Below, one piece after another: positions 17,483 through 26,357 of a stretch of 64,000 nucleotides of DNA. Position 1 is the stretch's first letter; each line of letters opens with the position of its first letter. Under the pieces are notes generated by a model, which saw only the letters and a program-made list of their open reading frames with translations, made no database searches and was not told where the DNA came from. Where the stretch lies: positions 2,728,001-2,792,000 of the forward strand of contig OZ244898.1 in the NCBI GenBank assembly GCA_965221585.1, read 5' to 3'. The stretch comes from VXYK01 sp965221585. GTDB taxonomy: Bacteria; Actinomycetota; Acidimicrobiia; Acidimicrobiales; Aldehydirespiratoraceae. Position numbers and translations under genes: made by a program.

Positions 17483-18664
17483 ATGACCACTTCCTGGCTA
17501 GAGACACCTCCAGGAGCAGTCTGGCCGACTGCCCAGGAAGAAGAGACGAACCCGTTCCTGCGTTATCGCCAGTTGTTGTGGTCGTGGCACCGCTGGATAG
17601 ACGCTGGTTTGCCCGACCGTGACTTCACCGCCATGGTCCGCTCCCTCGACGATTCGGTGAAATCAGTCGACGGCGCAGGCTTCGTCACGACTCCCTCCTG
17701 TTGGGTTCCGTCGCTTGGGGTCGCTTCCCAAGAGACTGTCTTCGCCAAGGACGAGACCGGCAATGTGGGCGGATCGCACAAGGCCAGGCATCTCATGGGA
17801 CTGCTTTTGCATCTTGCGGTCGATGCGGTGGCCAACGACACCCGTCTGGCCATCTCCTCATGCGGCAACGCAGCACTCGGCGCTGCCACCGTGGCTCGCG
17901 CTGCGGGCCGGCCGATCGATGTCTTCATCCCGACTTGGGCCGACCCCAAGGTCGTGGCAGCGCTGGAGAGCCTCCAAGCCACGATCCATGTCTGCGAACG
18001 TCAGGCCCATGAGTCGGGTGACCCGTGCATGTTGCGGTTTCAAGAAGCGGTGTCGGCCGGGGCGTTGCCTTTCGGTGTGCAGGCCACGGAGAACCTCTGG
18101 ACTCTCGACGGCGGTCGCACCATCGGTTGGGAACTCGCCGACCAGCTCGGAGCCGACTCTGTGGACCATGTGCTGGTACAGGTCGGTGGCGGCGCGTTGC
18201 TCACGAGCTGCGCAATCGGTCTGCTCGAGGGCGCTGAGCTAGGTCCGCTGAGGCGTGTGCCACGCGTCTGGGCGGTGCAGTCAGAGCAGTGCGCGCCCTT
18301 TGACCGTGCATGGTCGCAGATACCCGCCGCAACGACCATCGACGAACGCCTGGGTCTCGCCGAGCAACAAGCCGAGAATCTGATGACCCCCTGGCCCGAT
18401 CCGTCATCGGCTGCCACCGGCATCCTCGACGACGTCACCTACGATTGGCTCGGCGTGGCCCGTGCACTGTTGCTGACCGGCGGCTCGTCGGTGCTGGCCA
18501 CCGAGGACGATATCGAGTCCGCCAACCAACAGGTCCGTGCCGCCGACTACGACGCCGACCACACCGGCAGCGCCGGCTACGCAGGCCTGCTAGCCGCCCT
18601 CCGCCAGGGCTCCATCTCCCCCACCGACACCGCCGCCGTCCTGATCACCGGCGTCCAGCGCTAG
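17483..18664 (+). CDS. PLP-dependent fold-type II lyase (threonine synthase/dehydratase-like)
   Basis: A 393-residue PLP enzyme. The internal aldimine lysine lies in ETGNVGGSHKARH, the substrate loop is SSCGNAALGAA, and the PLP-phosphate glycine loop is VGGGALL. The order and spacing fit the threonine synthase/serine-threonine dehydratase group. It starts 21 bp after another fold-type II enzyme of different length, implying co-expression. The pair shows only superfamily-level resemblance, so it is not a recent duplication. It ends before a hairpin-bearing convergent spacer. Substrate unknown. Confidence 0.82.
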   Translation: MTTSWLETPPGAVWPTAQEEETNPFLRYRQLLWSWHRWIDAGLPDRDFTAMVRSLDDSVKSVDGAGFVTTPSCWVPSLGVASQETVFAKDETGNVGGSHKARHLMGLLLHLAVDAVANDTRLAISSCGNAALGAATVARAAGRPIDVFIPTWADPKVVAALESLQATIHVCERQAHESGDPCMLRFQEAVSAGALPFGVQATENLWTLDGGRTIGWELADQLGADSVDHVLVQVGGGALLTSCAIGLLEGAELGPLRRVPRVWAVQSEQCAPFDRAWSQIPAATTIDERLGLAEQQAENLMTPWPDPSSAATGILDDVTYDWLGVARALLLTGGSSVLATEDDIESANQQVRAADYDADHTGSAGYAGLLAALRQGSISPTDTAAVLITGVQR

Positions 18665-18665
18665 C

Positions 18666-18713
18666 CCACCGCGCCCGCGAGAATCAACCGTCGCCCCGGC
18701 GAACCCGCGGTGG
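18666..18713. terminator. Branched stem-loop, possible bidirectional terminator
   Basis: CCACCGCG (18666-18673) pairs with CGCGGTGG (18706-18713), and inside it TCGCC (18691-18695) pairs with GGCGA (18698-18702). It lies in the 95-bp spacer between a rightward and a leftward gene, a natural site for a shared terminator. Confidence 0.45.
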
Positions 18714-18759
18714 CAGTCGTGACCAACCCCGCGCGCGGCAACAAAGTAAGGGGCTCCGG

Positions 18760-19767
18760 CTACGCCCGGAAACCAGCAAACGTGTCGATCATCAGGTTCA
18801 CGTCGGGGCCCAAGGGGTAGAGGATCGGGGTGGTGCAGCCCCGCTCGATGTACTCCGACACCTTGGCGACGGCCTCCTCGGGAGTACCCGACGCGGTGCA
18901 GCGCTGCACCACGTCGTCGGGCACGAGCTTCGAGGCCGCCACTACCTGTTCGTGCGTGGCGGGCCAGGTGAGAACCTTGTGGATGTCGTTGAGAAGATCA
19001 TCAGACACCCCGCTGGCAGCCATGATGTGAGGCTGCTGCCCCAGGTACTGGGTCAACAGCAGGCGTGCGCCGTCCAGAGCGACCTGACGGTCCTCGTCGA
19101 CCGAACAGACGATCAACTGCGGTCGGTCGATGTCGTCTAGGTCACGTCCCGCTGCGGTTGCACCCGCCTCCAGAGCCGCCATCGCCCGGTCGTTGTAGGC
19201 CGGCTCGACCATGTAGTTCAGCACCACACCGTCGGCGATCTTTCCGCACAGTTCCATCATCTTCATGCCGGTGGCACCGATGTAGATCGGCACGTCCTTG
19301 GCCCTGCGCTCCTGGTGGACGTAGTCGAGCTCCACGCCGTCGAGTTGCACGAAGTAGCCGTCGTAGTCGACCGGACCGTCGCAGGCCAGCAGGGCACGGC
19401 ACGCCTCGACCACCTCACGCATCACCCGCAGCGGACGGGCCCGGTCAATCCCCACTTTGGCGGCGAGCGGATCCCACCAGGCGCCCAAGCCTAAAATGAT
19501 GCGGCCCGGGGCGAGGTCATCGAGGGTCGAGAAGGTTGAAGCCAGACGGGCGGGGTTGCGCGTCCAGCAGTCGACCACGCCGCTGCCGATCTTGATCGTG
19601 TCGGTCACCGACGCGAACGCTGCCATCGGCACACACACCTCTCGAACCAGACGTGAGTCGGCCTGCCAGACCGCATCGAACCCCCGGTCCTCGGCATACT
19701 GAACGTGGGCCATGGCGTCACGGATGCTGCGGGCATCCTGCATGTACAGGGCAACAGGCTGGGACAT
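18760..19767 (-). CDS. LLM-class oxidoreductase, probably F420-dependent
   Basis: A 335-residue luciferase-like TIM-barrel protein resembling methylenetetrahydromethanopterin reductase (Mer). It starts VALYMQDARSIRDAMAHVQYAEDRGFDAVWQAD, with IKIGSGVVDCWTRNPARLASTFSTLDDLAPGRIILGLGAWWDP matching the family's F420-binding barrel segments and VPIYIGATGMKMMELCGKIADGVVLN towards the middle. Its start overlaps the SsnA-like stop by one base (TGATG), making it the last gene of the long leftward purine operon. A redox role on a purine-derived or one-carbon intermediate is possible but not shown. Confidence 0.85.
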   Translation of the reverse strand: MSQPVALYMQDARSIRDAMAHVQYAEDRGFDAVWQADSRLVREVCVPMAAFASVTDTIKIGSGVVDCWTRNPARLASTFSTLDDLAPGRIILGLGAWWDPLAAKVGIDRARPLRVMREVVEACRALLACDGPVDYDGYFVQLDGVELDYVHQERRAKDVPIYIGATGMKMMELCGKIADGVVLNYMVEPAYNDRAMAALEAGATAAGRDLDDIDRPQLIVCSVDEDRQVALDGARLLLTQYLGQQPHIMAASGVSDDLLNDIHKVLTWPATHEQVVAASKLVPDDVVQRCTASGTPEEAVAKVSEYIERGCTTPILYPLGPDVNLMIDTFAGFRA

Positions 19768-20876
19768 CAGAGGTCCTCCAGTTTCTCGAAAAGACGTTGC
19801 GCCGCTTCGGCGGCCTTGGCCCGAATCTCGGTCGCATCGACCTTAGTCAGCCGACCGTCTTCCATCACTGTCTCTCCGTCGACGGTGATCTGGCGCGGGG
19901 TCACGCCCGTGGTGAAGGCCAGGCGCCACGGGTCCATGTCTTCGTAGTTCCAGGTCACGACATCGTTGCGACTCTCACCGAAGAGGTCACGGTTGACTTC
20001 CAGCATTCCCCAGGCGGTGTCGGGAACCGCCGTCACGTCGTGTTCGCGCATACGCACGTAGGCGACGCGGAACTCATCGATCATGTCGGCACCAATCCCG
20101 TCGGTTCCCAGTCCCGTGGGATTGGAGAAACGCGTGGGGCGCGCATATCCGACGGCATTGTTCATGTTCGACCGCGGGTTGTGGATCAGAGAGCCGGCCA
20201 GGCCGTGGTCGTCCTCCAGGTGGACTCCGTGGATGATCAGCCAATCGTCGGAGGCAAGCGGGGCGAGTCGAGGCGCCGCTCCCCTGTCCGCCGTACCCTC
20301 GGCCACGTGAATGTGCACACCGACATTGAACTCTGCGGCCAGTTCAGCTGCCGCGGCAAGCGTCTCGTCGGTGCAGGTGAAGGCGGCGTGTACGCCGACC
20401 ATCGCAGTAGCGCCACTGGCAAGATGACGGCGGTTCTCCTCCAGCCCGCGGCGTGCACCTTCAGTCATCGGACCGGACGTGTCGAAACCCCTCGGGTCGA
20501 AGTCTACGGAGTCGACGCCACCGGGATGACGGTCGGTGACCCCGTAGCAGGTGTTGACGCGCACGCCGACCTCGGCGCATCCCGCAGCAATCGCTTCGAG
20601 CGAGCCTTCGATGGCGTTCGGTGACTCGTGGTGGTCGATGATGCAGGTCGTGCCGCGTTCCAAGGCTTCAAGCGCAGCGAGCTTGGCCGACCATTCGATG
20701 GTGTCAAGGTCGAGCGCCCGATCGAGGCGCCACCAGACCAGTTCCAGAATGTCGAGGAACGACCCTGGTGTACGGGGCGGCGCCGGCATCCCCCGGGCGA
20801 GTGCCGAATACAGGTGATGGTGCGCGCAGACCAGGCCGTGCGTCTGGTTGGAACTGAGATCGGTAGCTACTGCCAC
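19767..20876 (-). CDS. ssnA: SsnA-like amidohydrolase/deaminase, short form
   Basis: An amidohydrolase closely resembling SsnA, the putative aminohydrolase linked to selenium-dependent molybdenum hydroxylases. Visible metal-site elements are VCAHHHLYSALARG, the conserved CIIDHHESPNAIEGS, VGVHAAFT, VHIHVAEG, IHNPRSNMNNAVGY and LGTDGIGADM with the metal-binding Asp. It begins essentially at the first metal motif: the usual first ~50 residues, and much of the C-terminal beta-sandwich, are missing, leaving about 369 residues against about 440. The GTG at 20874-20876, overlapping the XDH stop by 10 bp, is the likely start; an ATG at 20930 is alternative. It probably deaminates a purine. Confidence 0.8.
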   Translation of the reverse strand: MAVATDLSSNQTHGLVCAHHHLYSALARGMPAPPRTPGSFLDILELVWWRLDRALDLDTIEWSAKLAALEALERGTTCIIDHHESPNAIEGSLEAIAAGCAEVGVRVNTCYGVTDRHPGGVDSVDFDPRGFDTSGPMTEGARRGLEENRRHLASGATAMVGVHAAFTCTDETLAAAAELAAEFNVGVHIHVAEGTADRGAAPRLAPLASDDWLIIHGVHLEDDHGLAGSLIHNPRSNMNNAVGYARPTRFSNPTGLGTDGIGADMIDEFRVAYVRMREHDVTAVPDTAWGMLEVNRDLFGESRNDVVTWNYEDMDPWRLAFTTGVTPRQITVDGETVMEDGRLTKVDATEIRAKAAEAAQRLFEKLEDL

Positions 20877-23443
20877 GCCAGTTCGCGCTCGCGGTTCGAC
20901 TCGTTGGAAATCGGCAGTTCGTTGCGCCATTCACCGTCGTAGTTGCGCACGGCTGCCGCTACCGCACCCGCTGTGGGGACGAGTCCGATCTCACCCACCC
21001 CTTTGATCCCGTAGGGAGAGTTGGGTTCGGCCGACTCGACGAGTATCACGTCGACCGGCGGCATGTCCTTGGGTCGGATGATCCCCAGGCTGCGCAGAGT
21101 CATGTTGTTGGGCATCCCCACCTCGTCGCAGGGGAAGCCCTCGGTGAGTGCATAGCCCAAGCCCATATGCACCGAACCTTCGATCTGGCCTTCGCACAAC
21201 ACCGGGTTTACCGCGCGGCCCACATCGTGGGCCGCCACAACCTTCTCCACCAGACCCGTCTCGGGATCGAGCACAACAAGCTGGGCGGCGTATCCGAAGG
21301 TCGAGTGAATGATCGGGTTCTCAAGGCCCTCCGACAGCGAGTTGGTCCAATCGACCCGGTACTCACCCTCGTAATCGACGCCGACCTTGCACCCGTCCGC
21401 GAGTGCTGCACGGCACGCCTCCTGCACCGAGCCGGCACCCATCAGAGTGCCTCGCGACCCGGTGGTCTGGCCCGCTCCCAGCTCGCGGCTGGTGTCGACG
21501 AGCACCTCGATCCGTTCGGGGTCGATACCAAGTTCTTCGACTGCTACCTGAAGCGCGACCGTGTGGACTCCCTGACCCATCTCCGTCCAGCAGTGCCGTA
21601 CCTCCACCTGACCGTCTTCACGGAAATGCACCACTGCTTTCGCTATCTCCTTGAACCCGTTGCCGAGACCGGAGTTCTTGAGCCCGAGACCGAGTCCGAC
21701 CGGTTTGCCGGCGGCGACCGCGGCGTCGAAAGCGGGTTTGATTGCGTCGAGGCACGCCTGAGCCCCCAAGCAGCCGTCGTCCATGATCTGCCCGGGGCCC
21801 CATATCTTGCCGGGTTCAACCACGTTGCGTTGCCGCATCTCCCAGGCGTCGATCCCGACCGCGTCAGCGAGCCGGTCCATGACGCCCTCCATGGCGAACT
21901 GAGCCTGGTTGGCGCCGAAACCCCGGAACGCTCCACCTATCGAGTTGTTGGTGCGAGCCGCGACCGCTTCGACATCGATGTTGGGGACGATATACGGGCC
22001 GCTGGCATGGCCCGCGGCCCGTTCAAGCACCTTCATCCCGACCGAGGCGTAGGGTCCGGAATCACCGAGCATCCGCGCATGCAGCGCCACGAGCTTGCCG
22101 TTCTCGTCGCATCCGGCGCGATACTCCATGCGGATCGGGTGTCGTTTGGTATGAACCAGCAACGATTCCTCGCGTGAGAACGTGACCTTCACGGGGCGTT
22201 TGAGCAACCATGCCGCGAGCGCCGTCTGGCCCTGGTTCGACATGTCCTCCTTGCCTCCGAAAGCACCCCCGTTCGACACCAGCTCGACCATGATCTGATC
22301 CGGGTCGACATCAAGAATGGCGGCGATGTCGTTGCGATCGTCCCAGATCCCCTGCCCTCCGCTGTAGACCATCAAGGTGCCGTCGTCTTCGGGGACCGCA
22401 AGAGTCGACTCGGGCTCCACGAAAGCGTGGTCGATCCGCTGGGTCTGGAAAGTCTCGTGCACGACATGGGCGGCGCCGGCCAGAGCCGCTTCGGTGTCGC
22501 CTCGCGTGTACACCGAGCGTGACAGGACATTCCCGTCCAAGCCCCAGACAGCGTCCTCATCGGAGGCGACAGCCGCCGCCGGCTCCACTATGGGCGGCAG
22601 AACATCGTAAGTGATGTCTACCAGCCCAGCAGCAGCCCGGGCCGTCTCGCGGTCTTGGGCGACGACCATCGCCAGCACATCTCCGAGGTAGCTGGTCCGA
22701 CCTCCGACGGGGATGAAGATGGGCCAGTCCTTGTGGATCAGACCCACGCGAAGCTCGCCTGGAACATCGGCGGCGGTGAACACCCGCTCCACTCCCTCGA
22801 CCGCTTCGGCTCTGCTGGTGTCGATTGCGACGATGTCGGCGCGGGCGTGATCCGCGAGCTTGAAGGCGCCGTGAAGCAGACCCTCGGGTCGCATGTCGTC
22901 AATGAACGGCCTCAACCCGACCGCCAACTCGAGACCCTCATACTTGACACCACAGCTGCCGATCCCTCCGGGCCTCTCCGGTTCGGGGATGTTGCCCGAG
23001 GCAAGAGCCTCCACCGCGTCGAGCACTTTGATGTAGCCGGTGCAGCGACACAGATGCCCGCCGAGGTGGCGCGACGCCTCCTCACGGGTCAGTGCCGATC
23101 CCTTGCGATCGATCAACGCCTTGGCGCGCACCGCGATTCCAGGAGTGCAGAACCCGCACTGGAGTGCGCCGCAGGCCGCGAAGGCACGGGCCATGCGATC
23201 AACCTCTTCGGGGTCCATGCCTTCGAGGGTGGTGACCGAACTCCCGGCGGTCTTGTCGAGGCTGACCTGGCACGCAACCCGGGCTTTGCCGTCGATCAGT
23301 ACCGTGCAGCATCCGCACTGTCCTGTGGGTGAACAGCCGTCCTTGGGTGAGATGACATCCAGTTCTTCGCGCAGGGCGCTCAGCAGATGAGGATGGTTCC
23401 CCCGGATCGTCACCGGCGTTCCGTTGAGTTCAAATGTGGTCAT
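20867..23443 (-). CDS. Fused 2Fe-2S/molybdopterin hydroxylase (Se-dependent XDH-like)
   Basis: An 858-residue xanthine-oxidase-family protein fusing the iron-sulfur subunit to the molybdenum subunit. The N-terminus holds two [2Fe-2S] motifs: CSPTGQCGCC around residues 37-46 and QCGFC (96-99) with HLCRC (132-134). The molybdopterin part follows from about 165, with GGAFGGKEDMSNQG and the catalytic Glu in IKGVGEIGLVP near the C-terminus. It lacks a FAD domain. Fusion order, length near 850 and adjacency to ssnA match the selenium-dependent xanthine dehydrogenase family, which hydroxylates purines. Whether selenium is used here cannot be told; no sel or yqe maturation genes are visible. Confidence 0.85.
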   Translation of the reverse strand: MTTFELNGTPVTIRGNHPHLLSALREELDVISPKDGCSPTGQCGCCTVLIDGKARVACQVSLDKTAGSSVTTLEGMDPEEVDRMARAFAACGALQCGFCTPGIAVRAKALIDRKGSALTREEASRHLGGHLCRCTGYIKVLDAVEALASGNIPEPERPGGIGSCGVKYEGLELAVGLRPFIDDMRPEGLLHGAFKLADHARADIVAIDTSRAEAVEGVERVFTAADVPGELRVGLIHKDWPIFIPVGGRTSYLGDVLAMVVAQDRETARAAAGLVDITYDVLPPIVEPAAAVASDEDAVWGLDGNVLSRSVYTRGDTEAALAGAAHVVHETFQTQRIDHAFVEPESTLAVPEDDGTLMVYSGGQGIWDDRNDIAAILDVDPDQIMVELVSNGGAFGGKEDMSNQGQTALAAWLLKRPVKVTFSREESLLVHTKRHPIRMEYRAGCDENGKLVALHARMLGDSGPYASVGMKVLERAAGHASGPYIVPNIDVEAVAARTNNSIGGAFRGFGANQAQFAMEGVMDRLADAVGIDAWEMRQRNVVEPGKIWGPGQIMDDGCLGAQACLDAIKPAFDAAVAAGKPVGLGLGLKNSGLGNGFKEIAKAVVHFREDGQVEVRHCWTEMGQGVHTVALQVAVEELGIDPERIEVLVDTSRELGAGQTTGSRGTLMGAGSVQEACRAALADGCKVGVDYEGEYRVDWTNSLSEGLENPIIHSTFGYAAQLVVLDPETGLVEKVVAAHDVGRAVNPVLCEGQIEGSVHMGLGYALTEGFPCDEVGMPNNMTLRSLGIIRPKDMPPVDVILVESAEPNSPYGIKGVGEIGLVPTAGAVAAAVRNYDGEWRNELPISNESNRERELAWQ

Positions 23444-23459
23444 GGTTTCTCTTCTTTAT

Positions 23460-24716
23460 TCAGGTGAGTTCTTCGTGGTCGTCGGCCAAGCCTCGAAGGA
23501 CATGCAACAACACGTTAGTTCCAGCAGCGATGTCGGCGGGCGCCGTGAACTCGAAAGGGTTGTGCGAGAGGCCCATCCAGCTTGGAGTGAAGATCATTGC
23601 GGTGGGGCAGACGCGGGCCAGCATCTGCGCATCGTGCCCGGCACCTGACGGCATGCGTTTGACCGAATGTCCCAGTTCCTTGGCGGTGCGTTCGACCATG
23701 CCGACAACCTCAGGGTCGAAGACGACCGGTTCGAAGCGAGCCAAGGATCTGGAGGTGATGGTGACGTTCTCGCTCTCGGCCAGTTCATCGCAGAACACGG
23801 CCAGCCGCTTCTCGGCTTGCTGCAATGTCAGTTCATCTGTGTTGCGAAGGTCGACGGTGAGCGTTGCATTGGCGGCCACCACGTTGACCAGGTTCGGATG
23901 CAGCTTGATCTGCCCGACCGTGGCGACTTGCCGACCGCCCAGTTCCAGCGCGAGCTCACGCACGAACGTGGCGATTCGGGATGCGGCATATCCAGGATCA
24001 CGTCGCAGGTTCATGGGTGTGGTGCCGGCGTGGTTGGATTGGCCCTTGATGGTGATCTCGGTCCAGCTGATGCCCTGGACGCTTTCGACGGCCCCGATGG
24101 TGACCTCTTCGGCTTCCAGCACCGGTCCCTGCTCTATGTGCAGCTCAACGAAGGCATGGGGCGCGGCCGCCGGGCAGGGTGCTCCACCTCGGTAGCCGAT
24201 GCGATCCAGTTCCTCGCCGAGCACCGCTCCGTCGATGCCGACCGTGTCGAGTCCCTCCTCGAGGCTCATCCCGCCGACGTAGACGAGGCTGCCCAGCATG
24301 TCGGGGGGGAATCTTGAGCCCTCCTCGTCGGTGAAGAACCCGACCGCCAGCGGGCGACGGGTCGAAAGGCCCGCCTCGGCGATCGTCTCCACCACTTCGA
24401 GACCGGCCAGAACTCCGAGATTGCCGTCGTATCGTCCGCCGGTACGAACGGTGTCGATGTGCGATCCGGTCATTACGGGATCAAGCGACGCGTCGGTGTC
24501 TGGGCCCTTCCACATTGCCGTGACGTTGCCGATTCCGTCGATGGTGATCTCCATCCCGAGATCACGCATCCAGGTGACGACCAGGTCCCGGCCTGCTTTG
24601 TCCTCGTCGGTCAACGCCAGACGGGAGCAGCCATCGGTGTTTTCGATCGCGCCGATCTGCGCCAGTTCGTCGATTCGGCCCATCAGCCGGTCAACGTTGA
24701 TACGGAGATCGTCCAT
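23460..24716 (-). CDS. M20-family amidohydrolase, allantoate amidohydrolase/carbamoylase type
   Basis: A 418-residue dinuclear-metal hydrolase of the hydantoinase/carbamoylase group (AllC-like), acting on N-carbamoyl or ureido compounds. Metal-site motifs are GSHIDTVRTGGRYDGNLGVLAGL, the DEEGSRFPPDMLGS pair of glutamates, ELHIEQGPVLE, and SGAGHDAQ towards the end. The lid domain carries QSNHAGTTPMNLRRDPGYAA. Context with two purine hydroxylases and nucleoside transporters favours allantoate, the ureide of purine degradation, over carbamoyl-amino acids. It lies 16 bp upstream of the fused XDH gene in the same operon. Confidence 0.87.
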   Translation of the reverse strand: MDDLRINVDRLMGRIDELAQIGAIENTDGCSRLALTDEDKAGRDLVVTWMRDLGMEITIDGIGNVTAMWKGPDTDASLDPVMTGSHIDTVRTGGRYDGNLGVLAGLEVVETIAEAGLSTRRPLAVGFFTDEEGSRFPPDMLGSLVYVGGMSLEEGLDTVGIDGAVLGEELDRIGYRGGAPCPAAAPHAFVELHIEQGPVLEAEEVTIGAVESVQGISWTEITIKGQSNHAGTTPMNLRRDPGYAASRIATFVRELALELGGRQVATVGQIKLHPNLVNVVAANATLTVDLRNTDELTLQQAEKRLAVFCDELAESENVTITSRSLARFEPVVFDPEVVGMVERTAKELGHSVKRMPSGAGHDAQMLARVCPTAMIFTPSWMGLSHNPFEFTAPADIAAGTNVLLHVLRGLADDHEELT

Positions 24717-24779
24717 ATCACCGCATTCTTACACCAAACCGCCCCATTCTCTAGGGGAAAAGGGGGCACGGGCCGCAGA

Positions 24780-26276
24780 TCAGGGCTCCGCGCCGGCCAT
24801 CAGCAGGCCGAGGTCCTCCACCGTGCACTCGGAACGGTCGATCACTGCCACGATCCAACCTTCGAACATGACCGCCACCCGGTCGGCGAGCGCCATCACC
24901 TCGTCTAGGTCCTCCGACACGACCAGCACCGCGGTTCCCCGCTCCCGTTGGGCGATCAACCGCTCGTGGATGTACTCCGCAGCACCGATGTCGACCCCAC
25001 GAGTCGGCTGCGCAGCCAGCAACACAGCCGGTTCGGCGGACAGCTCCCTCGCCATGATCAGTTTCTGGATGTTGCCTCCCGACAGCGCGCTGGTCGGCGT
25101 GTCTATCGACGGGGTCTTGACGTCGTAGTGCTTGACCAGACGGCCGGCTCGCTCTCGCAACGCCGGGAGCTTCAAGAAACCCCACTGGGAGAACTCCTCT
25201 GAGTCATGGTTGAGCAGCATCAGGTTCTCGCTGACGCTGAACTCGGCGACTGCGCCATGGAGCATCCGCTCCTCAGGCACGAATGCGAGTCCTGCGTCAC
25301 GGCACTGTCTCGGCGATGCCCCTGTGATGTCCCGACCATCAAGGCGCACCGAACCGGCCGCAGCGGAACGCAGCCCGGACACAGCCTCACAGAGTTCGCG
25401 CTGACCATTGCCCGAGACCCCGGCGATACCGAGGATCTCACCACCCGAAACCGACAGGTCTACCTCATGCACCGCGAGCGCCTCGCGATCACCCATGACA
25501 CTCAGAGCTTCGATCTCGAGCCGCGGCACGCCGACCGAGACCGGCGGTTTGTCGGGAGCGAGCTTCACGGGCCGGCCGACCATCATCTGTGCCAGCTGCT
25601 GGCGGGAGGTCTCGGCCGGGGTGGTCGATCCGGTCACCCTGCCGTCCCGCAGCACCGTGATCCGGTCCGAAAGGGCCATCACCTCATGAAGTTTGTGGGA
25701 AATGAAGATCAGACCGCGACCGTCGTCGGCGATCTGGCGCAGGGTCACGAAGAAGTCGTTGACCTCCTGGGGGGTCAACACCGCGGTCGGCTCGTCGAGG
25801 ACCAGCAGATGAGCGTCGCGGTACAGCGCCTTGAGGATCTCGACTCGTTGACGCTCCCCCACCGCGAGTTGCCACACCAAGGCGTCCGGGTCGACATCGA
25901 GGCCGTAGGTTTCGGCAAGTTCGGTGAGGCGTTCGCGTACCTGACCCATGTCGGAGGTACCCAGGCCCAAGGCAACGTTCTCGGTGACTGTGAAGGTGGG
26001 GACCAGCATGAAGTGCTGGTGGATCATGCCGATACCGGCTTGGATCGCCGCAGCCGGAGAGTCGATCTCAAGCGGCGACCCCTCGAACGTGATGGTCCCC
26101 TCGTCGGCTGTGTAGAGACCGAACAGGATCTTCATCAGGGTGCTCTTGCCCGCTCCGTTCTCGCCGAGCAGCGTGTGCACCTCACCGGCGCGCACGTCGA
26201 AGTCAACGCTGTCGTTGGCGAGCACCCCGGGGAACGTCTTGGTGATCCCCCTCATCTCAAGCATCGAGTCGGTCAT
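24780..26276 (-). CDS. BMP-type nucleoside/purine ABC transporter, ATP-binding protein (left arm)
   Basis: A 498-residue protein with two fused ABC domains, as in RbsA and the YufO/NupA type of nucleoside importers. Domain one (about 5-240) has Walker A GENGAGKST, signature-region AVGERQRVE and Walker B LLVLDEPTAVL. Domain two (about 255-498) has a degenerate Walker A (GVSGNGQREL, no GKS) with signature LSGGNIQK, the usual asymmetry of this family. It lies downstream of the binding-protein gene after a strong hairpin, and powers the two permeases at 27394-29596. Confidence 0.92.
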   Translation of the reverse strand: MTDSMLEMRGITKTFPGVLANDSVDFDVRAGEVHTLLGENGAGKSTLMKILFGLYTADEGTITFEGSPLEIDSPAAAIQAGIGMIHQHFMLVPTFTVTENVALGLGTSDMGQVRERLTELAETYGLDVDPDALVWQLAVGERQRVEILKALYRDAHLLVLDEPTAVLTPQEVNDFFVTLRQIADDGRGLIFISHKLHEVMALSDRITVLRDGRVTGSTTPAETSRQQLAQMMVGRPVKLAPDKPPVSVGVPRLEIEALSVMGDREALAVHEVDLSVSGGEILGIAGVSGNGQRELCEAVSGLRSAAAGSVRLDGRDITGASPRQCRDAGLAFVPEERMLHGAVAEFSVSENLMLLNHDSEEFSQWGFLKLPALRERAGRLVKHYDVKTPSIDTPTSALSGGNIQKLIMARELSAEPAVLLAAQPTRGVDIGAAEYIHERLIAQRERGTAVLVVSEDLDEVMALADRVAVMFEGWIVAVIDRSECTVEDLGLLMAGAEP

Positions 26277-26310
26277 GACCTTCCCAGACCACCTCCGGCG
26301 GCAGAAAGTT

Positions 26311-26344
26311 GTCGGGGGCGCGCCGCTGGCGGCGCGCCCCCGAC
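26311..26344 (-). terminator. Perfect 16-bp intercistronic hairpin after the BMP lipoprotein
   Basis: GTCGGGGGCGCGCCGC (26311-26326) is exactly complementary to 26329-26344, leaving only 2 nt between the arms. It sits 13 bp past the binding-protein stop and before the ATPase gene. A leaky terminator or 3'-end stabiliser here would keep binding-protein mRNA in excess over the downstream genes. Confidence 0.65.
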
Positions 26345-26357
26345 CTGATCAATCGGC

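Noticed and set aside
18754..18769. Third copy of the 16-bp repeat seen at 5748 and 5780
   Set aside because: It matches imperfectly and overlaps the last codons of the LLM gene, so chance in GC-rich DNA is likely.
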